From: Saccoglossus kowalevskii
Taxonomy: Eukaryota > Hemichordata > Enteropneusta > Harrimaniidae
Assembly (NCBI RefSeq): GCF_000003605.2
Contig: NW_003109085.1
Location: 191,055 to 246,971, forward strand
Length of the DNA: 55,917 bases
Reading direction: 5' to 3'
Below, in pieces: positions 1 through 11,469 of the stretch (positions are counted from its first letter, which is position 1; every line of letters starts with the position of its first letter). The translations under genes and the position numbers were made by a program. The notes below the pieces were generated by a model that ran no database searches, was not told the DNA's origin, and saw only the letters and a list, made by a program, of their open reading frames with translations.

Positions 1-1213
1 AGTGAAGGTACTTACAAAACACCCTGCATTTTAGGATTGATTCTTTGCACTGAACAGAAAAATATGTTAACATTTTTCGTGTTGTAGATTCGTAGATTAT
101 TTGCGTTTTTATCTAAAAATTATTTAAAACAAATAACCAAGATTTAAAAAAGTAACTAATTCGGATTTTGATAACAAAAATTATGATTTTTCAAAAATAG
201 AATTCAAATTCAAATTATGAACAACATTTGCGATATTATTTGTAAAGATAATTTTACGCCTATCCGAATTAGCCTTTCCTATTTGCCATTTTATTATTTA
301 TCACAACAAAATACTATAAAATACAAAATGTTATATATCAAAGTAACATATTTTATTGAATAGCTTTTGAATTATTCAGATTTTCTTTTTAAAAACAGCT
401 TGTGTTATAGTTGCCAGGCCATACCTTTCAATGCGTTATATGCAAGGTCTAAAAATGAGAAAATTCTGCGAACATTAATAACATCCAGATGGTCAATTTA
501 CGGCAACCGGGAGGGTTGTAATGTAAATCCATTTTTAAAAGTAAAATGAAATCACAAATGTATTAATTGCATTTCGGTTTTAATTGTGAAATCGACGACA
601 ACCCCATTTGAAAATGCAAATCAAAATGTTACTTATATATGCGTAAATATGTCAAAAATAAAAAAAGTGTGGTCATGACCTTCTCGGTTGCCATATTCAT
701 ACCTAATTTACATATTTAGTAAGAAAAAATAACGTAAACAGATCAACCTAGATTTTAAGTGTAAAATATTCATGGACTTATTTGAAGGCTGTGTCAGGAA
801 ATGGGCTAAAAGAGATAGTGGCAGAGATACTTTCGGTATTCCGACCTCAGCGGTCTCTTGGAAGGTCAATAAATTCGTGTGTCGCCGCTGATAAAAATGA
901 CTCGATAACTACTTTAAGTTGAATATTTCTCAAAAAAACGATTGCCTTATCATCATTCTGAAGATGCTTTATAATGAATAAGCTGTCTCGCTACGCGTAA
1001 TTTAGGAAACAAACAAACAAAATGGCGGCGCTCTTCGACTGTGCAACTCTTAGGGTATATAAATTTCTTCCATACTCCATACAGCAGACAAATGTTAACT
1101 TTAGAGCTCGCCCGCCTACGACCGCTCTTGGTGCGCTCGATTATCTTCTCTCCAAAACATTGCAACAAATCATATATTCCGTTGGGCACAAATTGTGCGT
1201 CATTACTAGCTTA
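1..1213. other. Intergenic, no gene seen
   Basis: This is AT-rich sequence. The short open frames in it (for example around 367-549 and 1022-1222) lack a convincing start, splice sites or domain, and their composition follows the local base bias. I see no RNA gene or clear repeat in this stretch. Confidence 0.6.
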
Positions 1214-1428
1214 CTACTGTAAAATACTTTATTTCCACTTGGAATTTATTTTCGCTATTTTCGCTGAAGGGATGCTTCAGTGAAAATAAAATCCAGTGAA
1301 TATAGTTTTTTTTTCCTATATTTCAAATTTAAATCATCAAAAATCAGTGAAAATAAATTCTATACAAAACACCCAAAAAGCCTTCTCAGCGAAAATTAAT
1401 TCCAGCGAAAGTAAAGTATTTACAGTAG
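1214..1428. repeat. MITE-like element, TACTGTAAA family, copy 1
   Basis: The two ends are inverted copies of each other over about 40 bp. The left end begins CTACTGTAAAATACTTTA and continues to TTTTCGCT; the reverse complement of the right end begins CTACTGTAAATACTTTACTT and also runs to TTTTCGCT. The interior repeats short blocks of CAGTGAAAATAAA and its relatives. No open frame is present, so this is a non-autonomous element. Related copies lie at 6279-6475, 18728-18933, 24861-25072 and 36469-36676. Confidence 0.75.
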
Positions 1429-3161
1429 ACTAAGTCCCCTTGGGCAAAATAATCGTGCCTTGGTCCGTCACACATGCTTGGGCTGATCAAGTTCGAATCT
1501 TTATACACCCATCATACATTATATTGGACATATGCCCATGAACTTCCCACACCTCTCCAGCCTTATTAAGCAAATGCAGATCAGCGAAGATCTTCCTGTT
1601 CACTGCTTATGACCATTTATCGAAAAAAAGACAAGATCGAATAAGTACCTATTCAAAACATCAATAGGGAACAAACCTGAGATACTGCTTCGGTTTTTTG
1701 GAATCCGGAAATGTTGAAACCCCGTTAAGAACTTTGGTGTACACATGCCGACTGACTGTCGATTTGATGTATGTAGGCCAGTGTGTCAGGGCGTTGGGGT
1801 TGTTGACCGGGTGTCAATGTACAATACGTGAAAAAGATGGGTCATGGGACATTTTTTGTGCTAAACCGGATATTACTTTAAATTATGTGGATTCCGGGAT
1901 TAATTCGCGGGACTCTTTGAGAAAAAAGTAAAGACTGGCCCATTCAATGAGGAAGATTTTTTGGAACACTGGGCAATAGAACAGTGTGTCTGGTGCTACA
2001 TTAAAAAAAATATGCAGTGCACTACAACATGTATGATACATCTTATGTTTAGAAGAAAGGCGAGTCTGTGCTTACTTGTTTCCATTTTTTTCCACTATAC
2101 AAATGCGTTCGTGAAAGGACTGAACACACTGGCAAAACCATGTTGATGCGTTAATATTAAACAGCCAGACAGAATTCCTTGATGGAAAAGCTAGGAGACT
2201 GTTTTTCTTTTTCTCAATACGGTGTAGTCACATAAATTGTAAAAAATCAATTATAAGATCTATCCCTCATCCTGGTATCAGCCGCTTCGAATTCCGGATG
2301 CGTTTACGCATACTGAGAAGAATTCTTTATCTTTGAATACATCTCCTCAACATACCACTTCCGTATTGCTTAAATATAATGCGACACGTATAATTTATGT
2401 GAAATCCCCATTCCACAACACCCGCGAGAAAGTGGAACAATCCACAGTGTGATTAGAGTCATTTGGTGATGGTATCTTCAATTCATGAATATCTTCAATT
2501 CTCTAATTTTGATAAATATTTTTGGTGAAAAGTTATATGCGTGACTTCATTGGTATTAAATATATAGGCACATTGGCGGACCTCTCGCAGGTCTGTTTAT
2601 TTCATGAAGATATCTAATTTCTAAATTTGAAGAATATTCGTGTCAGTTTGGGAAAAAAATGTTATTATCAACTTCAGTATTCTTGATTAGACGGCTTCCA
2701 TTTTTTGTACGTACATTCAATTCACTTTGCACATATGATGTCTTTCTTATAGCGGGGTACAGATTGCTTGCAAAATGTGCATCGAAAGGCTGCTAGTTTT
2801 CGAATGTATTATTTACATGTCACTTCTCGATATCCACTGACTACTTCAACCTAGTGCATCATTTTGCCGTGGTTTGACTGTGTTTTCTCCATATCTATGG
2901 TTCATTCAGTCAAAAACAATCGCGTAGTTAGTAAGAGAAGGTTTACCTTTAGTGGATATCCAATTCTCGTCAAACTAGTGGACAAGTCGTCATAACATCC
3001 GTGTATGCTGTCGGTCTCAAATGACTGTTTCTTCCAATTTATCTGTTATATAACACAGCTAGTGATATTTATAAATTATAATGTGTTTAAATGTTATTAT
3101 TGATCTGTACTGCCCTCTATGTTCATATTTCTAATGATTATTTTCACTCATTTTCTTTCAG
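1429..3161. other. Intergenic or upstream region of gene A
   Basis: No supported gene. Two short open frames (1698-1931 and 1961-2146) look like chance. Around 1445-1510 there is a weak tRNA-like pair of boxes (GTTCGAATCT near 1490), not enough to call a SINE. The right end, about 3140-3161, is a pyrimidine-rich tract ending TTTCTTTCAG, a good splice acceptor in front of gene A. Confidence 0.5.
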
Positions 3162-3224
3162 AGTTTCTAATATTTATTACACAGTGTCATCAACTCCGTT
3201 TGGTGACGTCAGACTGTTACAAGC

Positions 3225-3830
3225 ATGAATGAAGCCGTACTAACCAGATCGCCGACCGATATTTTCATCGAAGAACCTAAAATATGCGGTCATAAAATAA
3301 AAACCAAAGAATGCGCCTTGTTGCTCATCGGAATATTTTGCTTGCTGGCTGGGGGAGTGATGATGATTGTGGGAATCATCGGAACTGAGGGCCACCTTGT
3401 GGCCATTTTGGGCACCCTTGTTGTCATTCTTGGGATCGTCACGTTCTCATTCTCCATATCTTTGCTTTGCTGCAAAAAGAGGCGGGAAGGCCACAAGAAA
3501 ACTGCCCAGCACAACAAACCGATCGTAAAGGGCGGCATCACGCTACAGCTGCCGAAAAAGAAGAAGAAACTTGCTGAGCAGTCGCAGCCAATGATACAAG
3601 TTGATATTGTGAACGAGGACGCTAAACCGGAAGCTGAGCAAAGTTTGAAAGAGAATGATCACGAGGACGAAGAGGAACACGAGACAATGACTTCACATGA
3701 TGTCACTGACATGAGGGCGCCTTTAACGCCATCAGCTTCAGAAAACAAACGGATCAGCACTTCAAGTTCACAGTCAGACAAGCGTAAAATAAGTACAAGC
3801 ACAAGAAGTTCAGCAACTGAAATGGTGTAA
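3225..3830 (+). CDS. Gene A: two-TM hairpin protein with acidic, Ser-rich tail
   Basis: The single coding exon gives 201 residues. Hydrophobic segments lie at about 31-53 and 57-82, separated by a very short turn (GTEGH). The second is followed by CCKKRREGHKK, so both termini are probably cytosolic by the positive-inside rule. The tail has a lysine run near 113-117, an acidic block (EDEEEHE) near 148-154 and a Ser/Thr-rich end, which would suit phosphorylation. Unlike the other members it has no PPxY or YGQP repeats and no tail intron. An acceptor at 3160-3161 implies an upstream non-coding exon. A TGACGTCA at 3204-3211 sits 13 nt before the ATG, and AATAAA lies at 3872-3877 and 3906-3911. 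Its place as a diverged member of the family rests on the hairpin and on location; the biochemical role is unknown. Confidence 0.75.
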   Translation: MNEAVLTRSPTDIFIEEPKICGHKIKTKECALLLIGIFCLLAGGVMMIVGIIGTEGHLVAILGTLVVILGIVTFSFSISLLCCKKRREGHKKTAQHNKPIVKGGITLQLPKKKKKLAEQSQPMIQVDIVNEDAKPEAEQSLKENDHEDEEEHETMTSHDVTDMRAPLTPSASENKRISTSSSQSDKRKISTSTRSSATEMV

Positions 3831-3871
3831 ATTCAAAACGCTGCCACTTAGACTATAAACATTACCGCGCC

Positions 3872-3911
3872 AATAAACAACGGGTACATTTATTTGAGCC
3901 CTGGTAATAAA
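3872..3911 (+). promoter_or_regulatory. Poly(A) signals of gene A
   Basis: Two AATAAA hexamers, at 3872-3877 and 3906-3911, lie 42 and 76 nt after the gene A stop codon. They are the only close candidates for 3' end formation. Confidence 0.55.
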
Positions 3912-6278
3912 ACATTTCATCAATTAGTAATCCGGCTTCAAAGCTCAATTTTTACGAGAATTTTGACTTGATTCAATTTGTATAGATCATGTACAACATT
4001 GCTTTACCGCGTCTGAAAAGTGATTTGGAATCCCTCGTTGGAAAGAATACTAGTATTCTCAGTTCTTCCAATGAGTTATTCTAATTATGAGCTACAGGTG
4101 GCGCTGTTGCAAATGTCAAGCGATCTGTATTTATTGTAATTTGCATGTTCATTAATTATTTACACGATGAGTATGGTTGTTATAATGTGAGTATTTTAAT
4201 ATGCAATAAGAAATGACAGTCTAATAAGTATCGTAACTAAAGCTACTGCAATATTTAATTGAAGCTTGGCTTTAAATTACTAGTAATTAATTATAATATT
4301 ATTAATATTATACGTCAATTTTAATCATCATATACAATAGAGGACTGTATAACATGTCTCACAGCGTACACAAACACACACGCCACAACGATATCGCCAC
4401 AGCTGTTAATTTTCTGCAATTATATGAAACAAACCGTGGTGACACTGGTAATAATTTCCCGCTGTAAACTTTAAAGCATCTGCCAATATTTGGGTAATGT
4501 TAGGCTGAGGATCGAAATGCATTATGTTGACTATGGAATTATGTTGAACTGCTTATTAACACCACGGAATATCGTGGAGTTGTTGAGTGCCACGCCATCA
4601 CAACACCTCTATATTCCAGTTGAGTCGAAGCATTTATATAAGATTTGTTAAAAGGATCAGTCAACAATCAAACTGCTTTCCGAATTGTTTGGTGTTAGAT
4701 GTTAAGGTTGTGTAGGCAATCTCATATTAGGTTTTGAACGTTGACCTTACGTGTCTATGTAAACATACCATATTAATAAGTGACGTCACTGTTTACCTGA
4801 AGTGCGATGAGGAAAACGCGAGAAAATCCGTTGGTTAAACCACAGTCTCTCTGATACAGGGACTGGTTAAACACGAGTGGATTATACTCTGCGCTAACTT
4901 TGTATATCCATATTTTAGTATATGAACACAGGCATTCATGTACATCGGGTGTCCGTGTTATGAAAAGAACCCGATTTCAGAACAAATATCACCACTAGCA
5001 TTTTGTTGTTCAGTTGTTCTTTGCACGAGACCCGAATGTTCAGCGGTCGCGAATAATTTATACTGCGATATTACGATAAATTATATAATACTAAAAACTG
5101 TGACGCAACAAAAATGCGTGGCTCACCATGGTGGGGTGTACTTGGATGAGAGTATATTTCCCTAGTAGTACTTACGCATGGGTGTTTTTTAATCACATCA
5201 TTTGAATATTTATACGACATCCTGAAATGTATTGGCCCAGTCTCATGTTTACCACTGTAATGCACGATGTCTGAATATTACAAGTTTCTGTACATGGTGG
5301 TAGAAACATACTAGTATTACGTGACCTAGGTATAAAATCCAATCTTTTGCTGATAATTCTCTTTTTTTTCCAAATATGGTATTAATAGTATATACATGTA
5401 TTATTGTCGGGGTACATTAACTATATACAGTAGTAACATTTCACTTACCCGGTTCTAACTGGTGTTTCTTTATTATGCATTCTGTGGGTGCAAACTTTCA
5501 CTTAGTACAAGTTCACTTGAACTTTAAATTGTTTTTCTAAGGTTGACTAAAATGGTCACGCCATTTTTTTCAGAATATATTTGTCTATGATTCCTATTAC
5601 AATAAATGGTTCCTATTAGTCGCCCCTTTAGCGATGAACCGCTGCCGTGACGTCATGATAGGTGTTCACATCATCGTTGTTTAATCCATGGTCGTGCGTC
5701 AATAAATAACCAAAACTGCATTGAGGACGTGACGTATTTGAAAGGCGTTTCGAGTAATGATATTTCACTGTAAATTATTGTGTAAATAGACACATAAAAT
5801 TAAAATATTATATTGCAATTATTTATGATACATAACTATATAGTCTGACTCAAATATCATTGAAATGTATTTAGGCTACATACCAAATACCGCGAGATTA
5901 TACCGAGACTATTGATTGACATGTAATAAAGCATTTTATTGAAAAGTAATTTCTGTTGTTTATTATCAATTTCCATATTTTGCATGTATAAGTGGGTTCC
6001 ACTGGCCGAAATCGATGGTTCTAGTTTGGTTTCACTCAAATCCGAGTCGTTGCTAAATAAAAAAAAAGTCTTAGCAACGTGGAACTTCTTGCGACGTAGC
6101 TCCGCCCCCGAGGATAGGCACGGTGTTCAGTGATAGTTTGAAATGTTTCAACATTGCACTAGGACACGCATATACTGATTTGTCGCCAATTACTTACCAA
6201 CCCAACCGAACAATGTAATAGACCACAGTTCTACTGACTGATGTACCATGTCATTCATCAAGGAGACCCTCCATAATG
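3912..6278. other. Intergenic, no gene seen
   Basis: AT-rich sequence with only short frames on either strand. TGACGTCA occurs at 4781-4788 and 5648-5655. I see no RNA gene or high-copy repeat here. Confidence 0.5.
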
Positions 6279-6475
6279 TACTATAAATGTATTAATTATT
6301 CGCTGGTTTTTAATTTCGCTATTTTCGTTATTAAGTTGAATTCACTAACATAAAAACACGTGAACTTGTAGAATAAAAATACAACTCATTGTTTCCCTGC
6401 CAAGTTCGTAAAATAAAATTGCTCAAAACATCCGGCCTCCTCACATTGAAATAAAAAAAAAACTATTCATTTTCT
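6279..6475. repeat. MITE-like element, TACTGTAAA family, diverged copy 2
   Basis: The left end reads TACTATAAAT and is followed by TTTTTAATTTCGCTATTTTC. The interior matches the reverse complement of the copy at 36469-36676: blocks like AACTCATTGTTTCC and TGCTCAAAACATC appear in the same order. The right end is degraded, so the boundary is approximate. Confidence 0.55.
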
Positions 6476-6541
6476 CACAACAAACGTCAGAATCCAACAG
6501 AACATCATACATTGCACAATGGGGTAACCCGAGAGATGTAG

Positions 6542-6547
6542 AAAAAA
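6542..6547 (-). terminator. Pol III terminator of tRNA-Asp
   Basis: Six consecutive T on the transcribed strand, 7 nt downstream of the tRNA 3' end. Confidence 0.75.
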
Positions 6548-6553
6548 GTTAGC

Positions 6554-6625
6554 CTCCCCGACGGGGAATTGAACCCCGGTCTTCCGCGTGACAGGCGGAG
6601 ATACTCACCACTATACTATCGAGGA
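6554..6625 (-). tRNA. tRNA-Asp(GUC): tRNA-Asp (anticodon GUC)
   Basis: The 72-nt gene reads TCCTCGATAGTATAGTGG at its 5' end on the minus strand. It has a seven-pair acceptor stem (TCCTCGA with TCGGGGA, one G-U pair), discriminator G, the A box TAGTATAGTGG, an anticodon loop CTGTCAC with GTC at 6590-6592, and a T arm with the B box GGTTCAATTCC. There is no intron. A run of six T on the minus strand (6542-6547) follows the 3' end and fits a Pol III terminator. All stems pair, so the gene looks functional, decoding GAC/GAU. It stands alone in this window. Confidence 0.95.
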
Positions 6626-7468
6626 ATCGACAGATAATTTATTATTCATTAGCACTATATTGTTTGTAATAATAATACAGCTTATTTTTACGTATTGAAT
6701 TGAATGAATTGTTAACATTATATTATATTATATAATAAAGTATACTGTTCATATTAAAAATTCCCAACATAACAATTAAAATGATAATATATTAAACACT
6801 TTTAAATACTGTAATCCTGTGAAACACGGAAGTAGTAGTATGACATGGACGGTCTACGATAGTTATTGCGCCCTCGCCGACAGATTTACCGAGTGAGTGT
6901 AAGGCTACTGCCCCATATAATGAGCATTTTAGGTAGTCCGCTCAGATGCTATAGTGGCTTAGATGTTGTAGTTTGAGAAATATATGATAGTATATAAAGA
7001 TATACAACATTGATACAGATGATACATGTATTTACGAATATTTGTCTAAAAATATCATACTTTACCTATAATCCTTTGCTGGAGAATCAAGATGGCGGAC
7101 TACATAAGTACTGACGAGATGTTGAAGATCTCGACAATGAAAAGTGATCTAAAAAAAGAAACTGTAAATTATATTTTCCTGCATGTGTGGAGCTCTTTGA
7201 TCTGACAGCATTAAGATCTTTAAACAGAGTTTTCCTTTAGGATAAAACGAATCTTTGTAGAATGTAAAACAGTCATGGTCCTTCATCATTACAAGATTAT
7301 TTACAGAAGGCGACACCCTCGCGCAATTATAACATGAATAATCAGGTGTCCCGGTTGTCAGCAACGTAATAGATGTTTTACAACACACTTATGCAGCCGC
7401 ATTGCAGACAGCGGACACCATGTATGCAGTTTTTGTACATTGGTATCTATTTTTCGGAACCGGGTTAC

Positions 7469-7621
7469 CATTGGCGGATTTAGAGGGGGGCCGAGGGGGC
7501 CGCGGCCCCTCCTACTTTTAACAACCAACAGGACTTCGCGCAATCGGCCCACGCGAACTTGGCCTTCGGCCAACTTATCGCCCCCCCCCCCCCCCATTCC
7601 AGAATCCTAGATCCGCCCCTG
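7469..7621. repeat. hAT-like MITE (GGCGGATC ends)
   Basis: The left end CATTGGCGGATTTAG and the reverse complement of the right end, CAGGGGCGGATCTAG, form imperfect terminal inverted repeats. The interior has G-rich then C-rich runs, including 15 C near 7581-7595. It is the same family as the intact element at 49713-49868. I could not see a matching target duplication here, so the copy is older or its ends are altered. Confidence 0.7.
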
Positions 7622-8766
7622 GTACTTTCAAAATTCCAGCGCGATGTTAACGCTAATACAAACATCAACCACTTACAGAAAACACCGGAAATAGAACCGG
7701 CTCAAAAACACAAGGAAATGACTTCACTGTTAGGCTACTGACCATGGTTCACTGCCTGGCGTTGAATGTGAACGGCACTTCTACATTTTGTTATATTCAA
7801 ACAAGAATGCTCCCGGAAAATATTAAGGAATAATTTTTAATTAATATCGACAACAAATTTATAGTGTTGGGTTGGTAAAATCTTACTGAATTCTAGTATC
7901 GTAGTCAAGTAAACCCGATGGGCATGATTGTTTTCCTGTGTTGTATTGTTTGTTTTTTTACGAGCCAAATCTAAGTACAGCATAACAATAAATAGTAATC
8001 ATGGTTTTAGTGAAGAGCCTACAGGTGTACACTTCGGTTATTTACAGCCATAAAGGTTTACCTAATCTGTTTTGTCGTCATCAAAGACATTCAACCGAAC
8101 CGAGTTTATGATGTCATTAACATGTTGTTATGTGTTACATTACATCGGGTATTGACTTCAATTACAGTTTTAAGAGTCTGATTTCGAAAACGCAATCCAT
8201 ACCACCGTTCAAAGGTGTGTTTATCCCCACTCAGTTAAAAGTCTCGTTTTCATCTAGTTGACGTAATAAAAGATAAAAATCAATGTAAAATTTAAAATAA
8301 AAACTTGTAAAATTCAACCTGTCGAGGAGAAAAAACTGCTGGCAAAATTCACTTTTCGGAGAGACAAATCATGTTATACGTTTATTTTTATGACATATAG
8401 ATAACCGTTTAATTTTGCCTTCATCTGTTTTTAAATTATTAAATAATTAGGCAATATATATTCGTTTTCTTGGGGGCTTTTTTAAATAATTTTGCATCTT
8501 CAATAAATACAATTATTATATTTTTGTAGTGGTATTCAATCTATACAATTGTATATATTACCCGGATGTAAATATAAGGTGCATGCAGACGAAAGCAATT
8601 ACTAACTTACCCAATAACTCAAGTAAACTTATTGTAAACTTGTTCATTAGTGATAGTGAACAATAATCTTTTATGTGATGTAAAACTACATTGTACGTTT
8701 TTTTTATTTTTTATAGATATATATGCCATCATTGCTATGCTGCGAAGTTTCCATAAAGTACAATGA
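7622..8766. other. Intergenic, no gene seen
   Basis: No supported coding frame, RNA gene or repeat. The sequence is AT-rich with small homopolymer runs. Confidence 0.5.
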
Positions 8767-8768
8767 TT

Positions 8769-8870
8769 AAGAGGTTATAACGAGGATACCAATGTAGGCG
8801 CGAAGACAGAACAGCGCGGTATCGACCGACGCGCAGCGGAGGTTGATCCAACGGTGTATTGTCTGAGTAT
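8769..8870. repeat. Partial copy of the GGTTATTACGAGGATACC foldback family
   Basis: GAGGTTATAACGAGGATACC followed by CGAAGACAGAACAGCG matches the foldback element at 36964-37090 (GGTTATTACGA, CGAAGACAGTACAGCG). The second arm is much degraded. Confidence 0.45.
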
Positions 8871-11469
8871 ATTATTCCAATGATGAAAATTGACTCGAAA
8901 AATAACGTGGCCATTTATGTTAACGTAATATTTTAATGCCATAGTATCTTTTCATTTATAAATAGCTTCCAACTTCAAAAAGACAAGGATGAAAAGATTA
9001 CATTCAAATCGATCATATGGTAGTTTTGTTGTATTTCAGCAAACAGTTACTTCAGGGAATATCAGTGACTGATTGTAGTCGTAACTAAATGCCGTCTCCT
9101 TCAAAATCTCATCGTCTGAATTGACATTTTCATTTCTATCGAGCATGGATTCTTGTTTCTTCACCTCTCATTCTTACTTTTGTAAAACAAAAAAGGCATA
9201 GTTTAGCATATGGAATAAAAAAAATGGTAACAATGTGTCTGAAGAGAATTTGGTATTAAAAAACCCTCAATGTTGAAGAAATTTTAAATTTAAATGGTGA
9301 TTTAGACTGTTACAAAACTGTAATTGGGTGAAATATCATAAAGAGTTCTTGGTATTCTCGATGTTATTCTTTGAATTTGAACTTGAAAGAACCCCAATAA
9401 TGACAATACACAATACACACGTTGTATATGCTAGTACGGCAATGCAGGTATATACAGATTTCATGTTTCACGGCGATTTACATTGTATTGCATGGGTATT
9501 TTGTTAAATTGTAAATTGTTAGACTTTCACGTGACACGTACGCTGTTCCGTACATTTATATTATACTTGTTGTATTTGTATTGTTCTATGTTGCATCCTC
9601 GGGAGTAGATTTTTGAAAGATGAAATATGCACATATGTACATTGTTGATTAATACTGAGTAAGTTAATGAATACATCTGATTATGATTTATTATAAACAC
9701 TTCCAAGTTGTTCTTGTAGCGTACACTGAACTAAGTATTCGTTCCAGCAATCGGCCATTCGCTAATACGTCAACGGTGGGGCGCTGATCGTGGTGGAAAT
9801 TAGCGAAACGTAAATTGAAAGTTGATTCTTTTTATCGTCACGTTTAAGTTCAGTATTTCATGTCATGTTTGGTCTGCCCCCAGACTAGTATAATCATAAT
9901 CACCCAATGGTCTGGTTGGGTGCGTCGTCAAAACAAGTATACATTGTCTATTGCTGTCCTTTAGTATAGAGGGGGCGCTTTTGCACATATTGCTGTCAAA
10001 TAAATTTGTAAACTGCCAAGAATTCAAGACACAATTCCGATGATGCATCATTGCAGAGATCTACGAAATACAGACAAAAATACGAGGAGAAACAACATGT
10101 TGAGATTCGCCGTGTTGAATACGTCTAACCTAACAAATGATCTGCATCATGATTCCAAAGAAAAGAATACTTTAGGTCGTAATATAATATACATATATAA
10201 TATAATATATATATATACCTCCCGTCCACTTTTTCGAAAACACCCCCCTATGGTAATAATAAAACCGTCAGCACATTCCGAGTTAATCTTGTGGGTCCAA
10301 TATTCAACCGACATCGGAGCGCCGTTTCCTCCTTTGCCAATATGTTGTGTTTTCGTCGTCTCATTTAAAATAAACGAGATCCGTACCGTTTTTCTCGAAT
10401 ACAATTAGCCAGAGAGGGACATCGACGATGGGAATTGAGAAAGTGCACAGTGTTTTGTCGCTAACAATGGTTAAAGTTGTCACGTGTTACGTTACAAAGT
10501 TTGTATTTCAATAAATCAAACCGCCTCACCAAGCGTATGTATCTAGTGACAGTTGTAATAAATTCAACACATAATACAAATAGGCCAGGTCACTTTTACG
10601 CGCAGTGACCTGAACATGATTCGTGAAATCATGAAATCATAATGTGATGTACCATAGAAAATATGTTTTCTAAAATTTATTCAATTGTAGTGGGATATTC
10701 CCGGGAATTTAAATGCATTTACACCGACGCATGAATGCTACAAAGGATATAGTGATGCCGATTTCTTCGCCGATATGTCCCTGGCAGTGGCTTTCCCAGG
10801 TCAAAACAATTGCCAACTATATTATAGTACACATTAACTTGATAAATATATAATTACCAATATCTTTTATTTGATTAGCCAAAATATGCTAAGTATCTGT
10901 GTGCGTATGAGTGGTTATTACGGTAGTGAAACGTACAAAGAAGTGACGTTGTAAAATGGCAAGTCAGTTCAAGATTTTTTTTTTTGAAAACCTGTGGCAG
11001 CAAAAGGACCAAAAGTTAAACAAATGATAAGTAACCCAAACCTTTCAACAATCTTATCATGATATTTGTATTTTCAACTTAGATGACATATGTATATGCG
11101 CCCTCTCCAGACTTCAGTCTTGATAACTTATCCGGCATTTTTTTGCTTAAATAAAGTAAAATTGCAAAATCACAAGCCCTGCTACGCAGTGGAACTATTG
11201 TCTTTCATTGGCAAGGTAAAGAAACGAGTATCGGGACTCAGTTGGTAACTGGATTTATTCACATCGAGTGCCCGTATCTGTGCACACAGCGTTAGGAATT
11301 AAATCTCATATAAAGGCTTTATTAAATTACTGTGAAATACGTATCACCGGGTTTTAGAAGAAGTAAATCATTCTTGGAATTGTGGTGTTTTTGATGTAAA
11401 TGACAAGGGGAGGTTTACGAAACTTTAAAACGTTTGAGACATTACATTACAGCCAGTCACCCTACTACA
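8871..11469. other. Intergenic, no gene seen
   Basis: A 122-residue open frame at 10040-10408 runs through a TA-rich tract (10185-10220) and has no recognisable domain; I treat it as chance. Nothing else is supported. Confidence 0.45.

Noticed and set aside
1445-1510. Possible tRNA-derived SINE with GTTCGAATCT
   Set aside because: Only a B-box-like word is convincing; no foldable tRNA head and no second copy seen.
10040-10408. 122-codon frame
   Set aside because: It crosses a TA-rich tract and shows no domain; an 85-codon frame is open on the opposite strand too.
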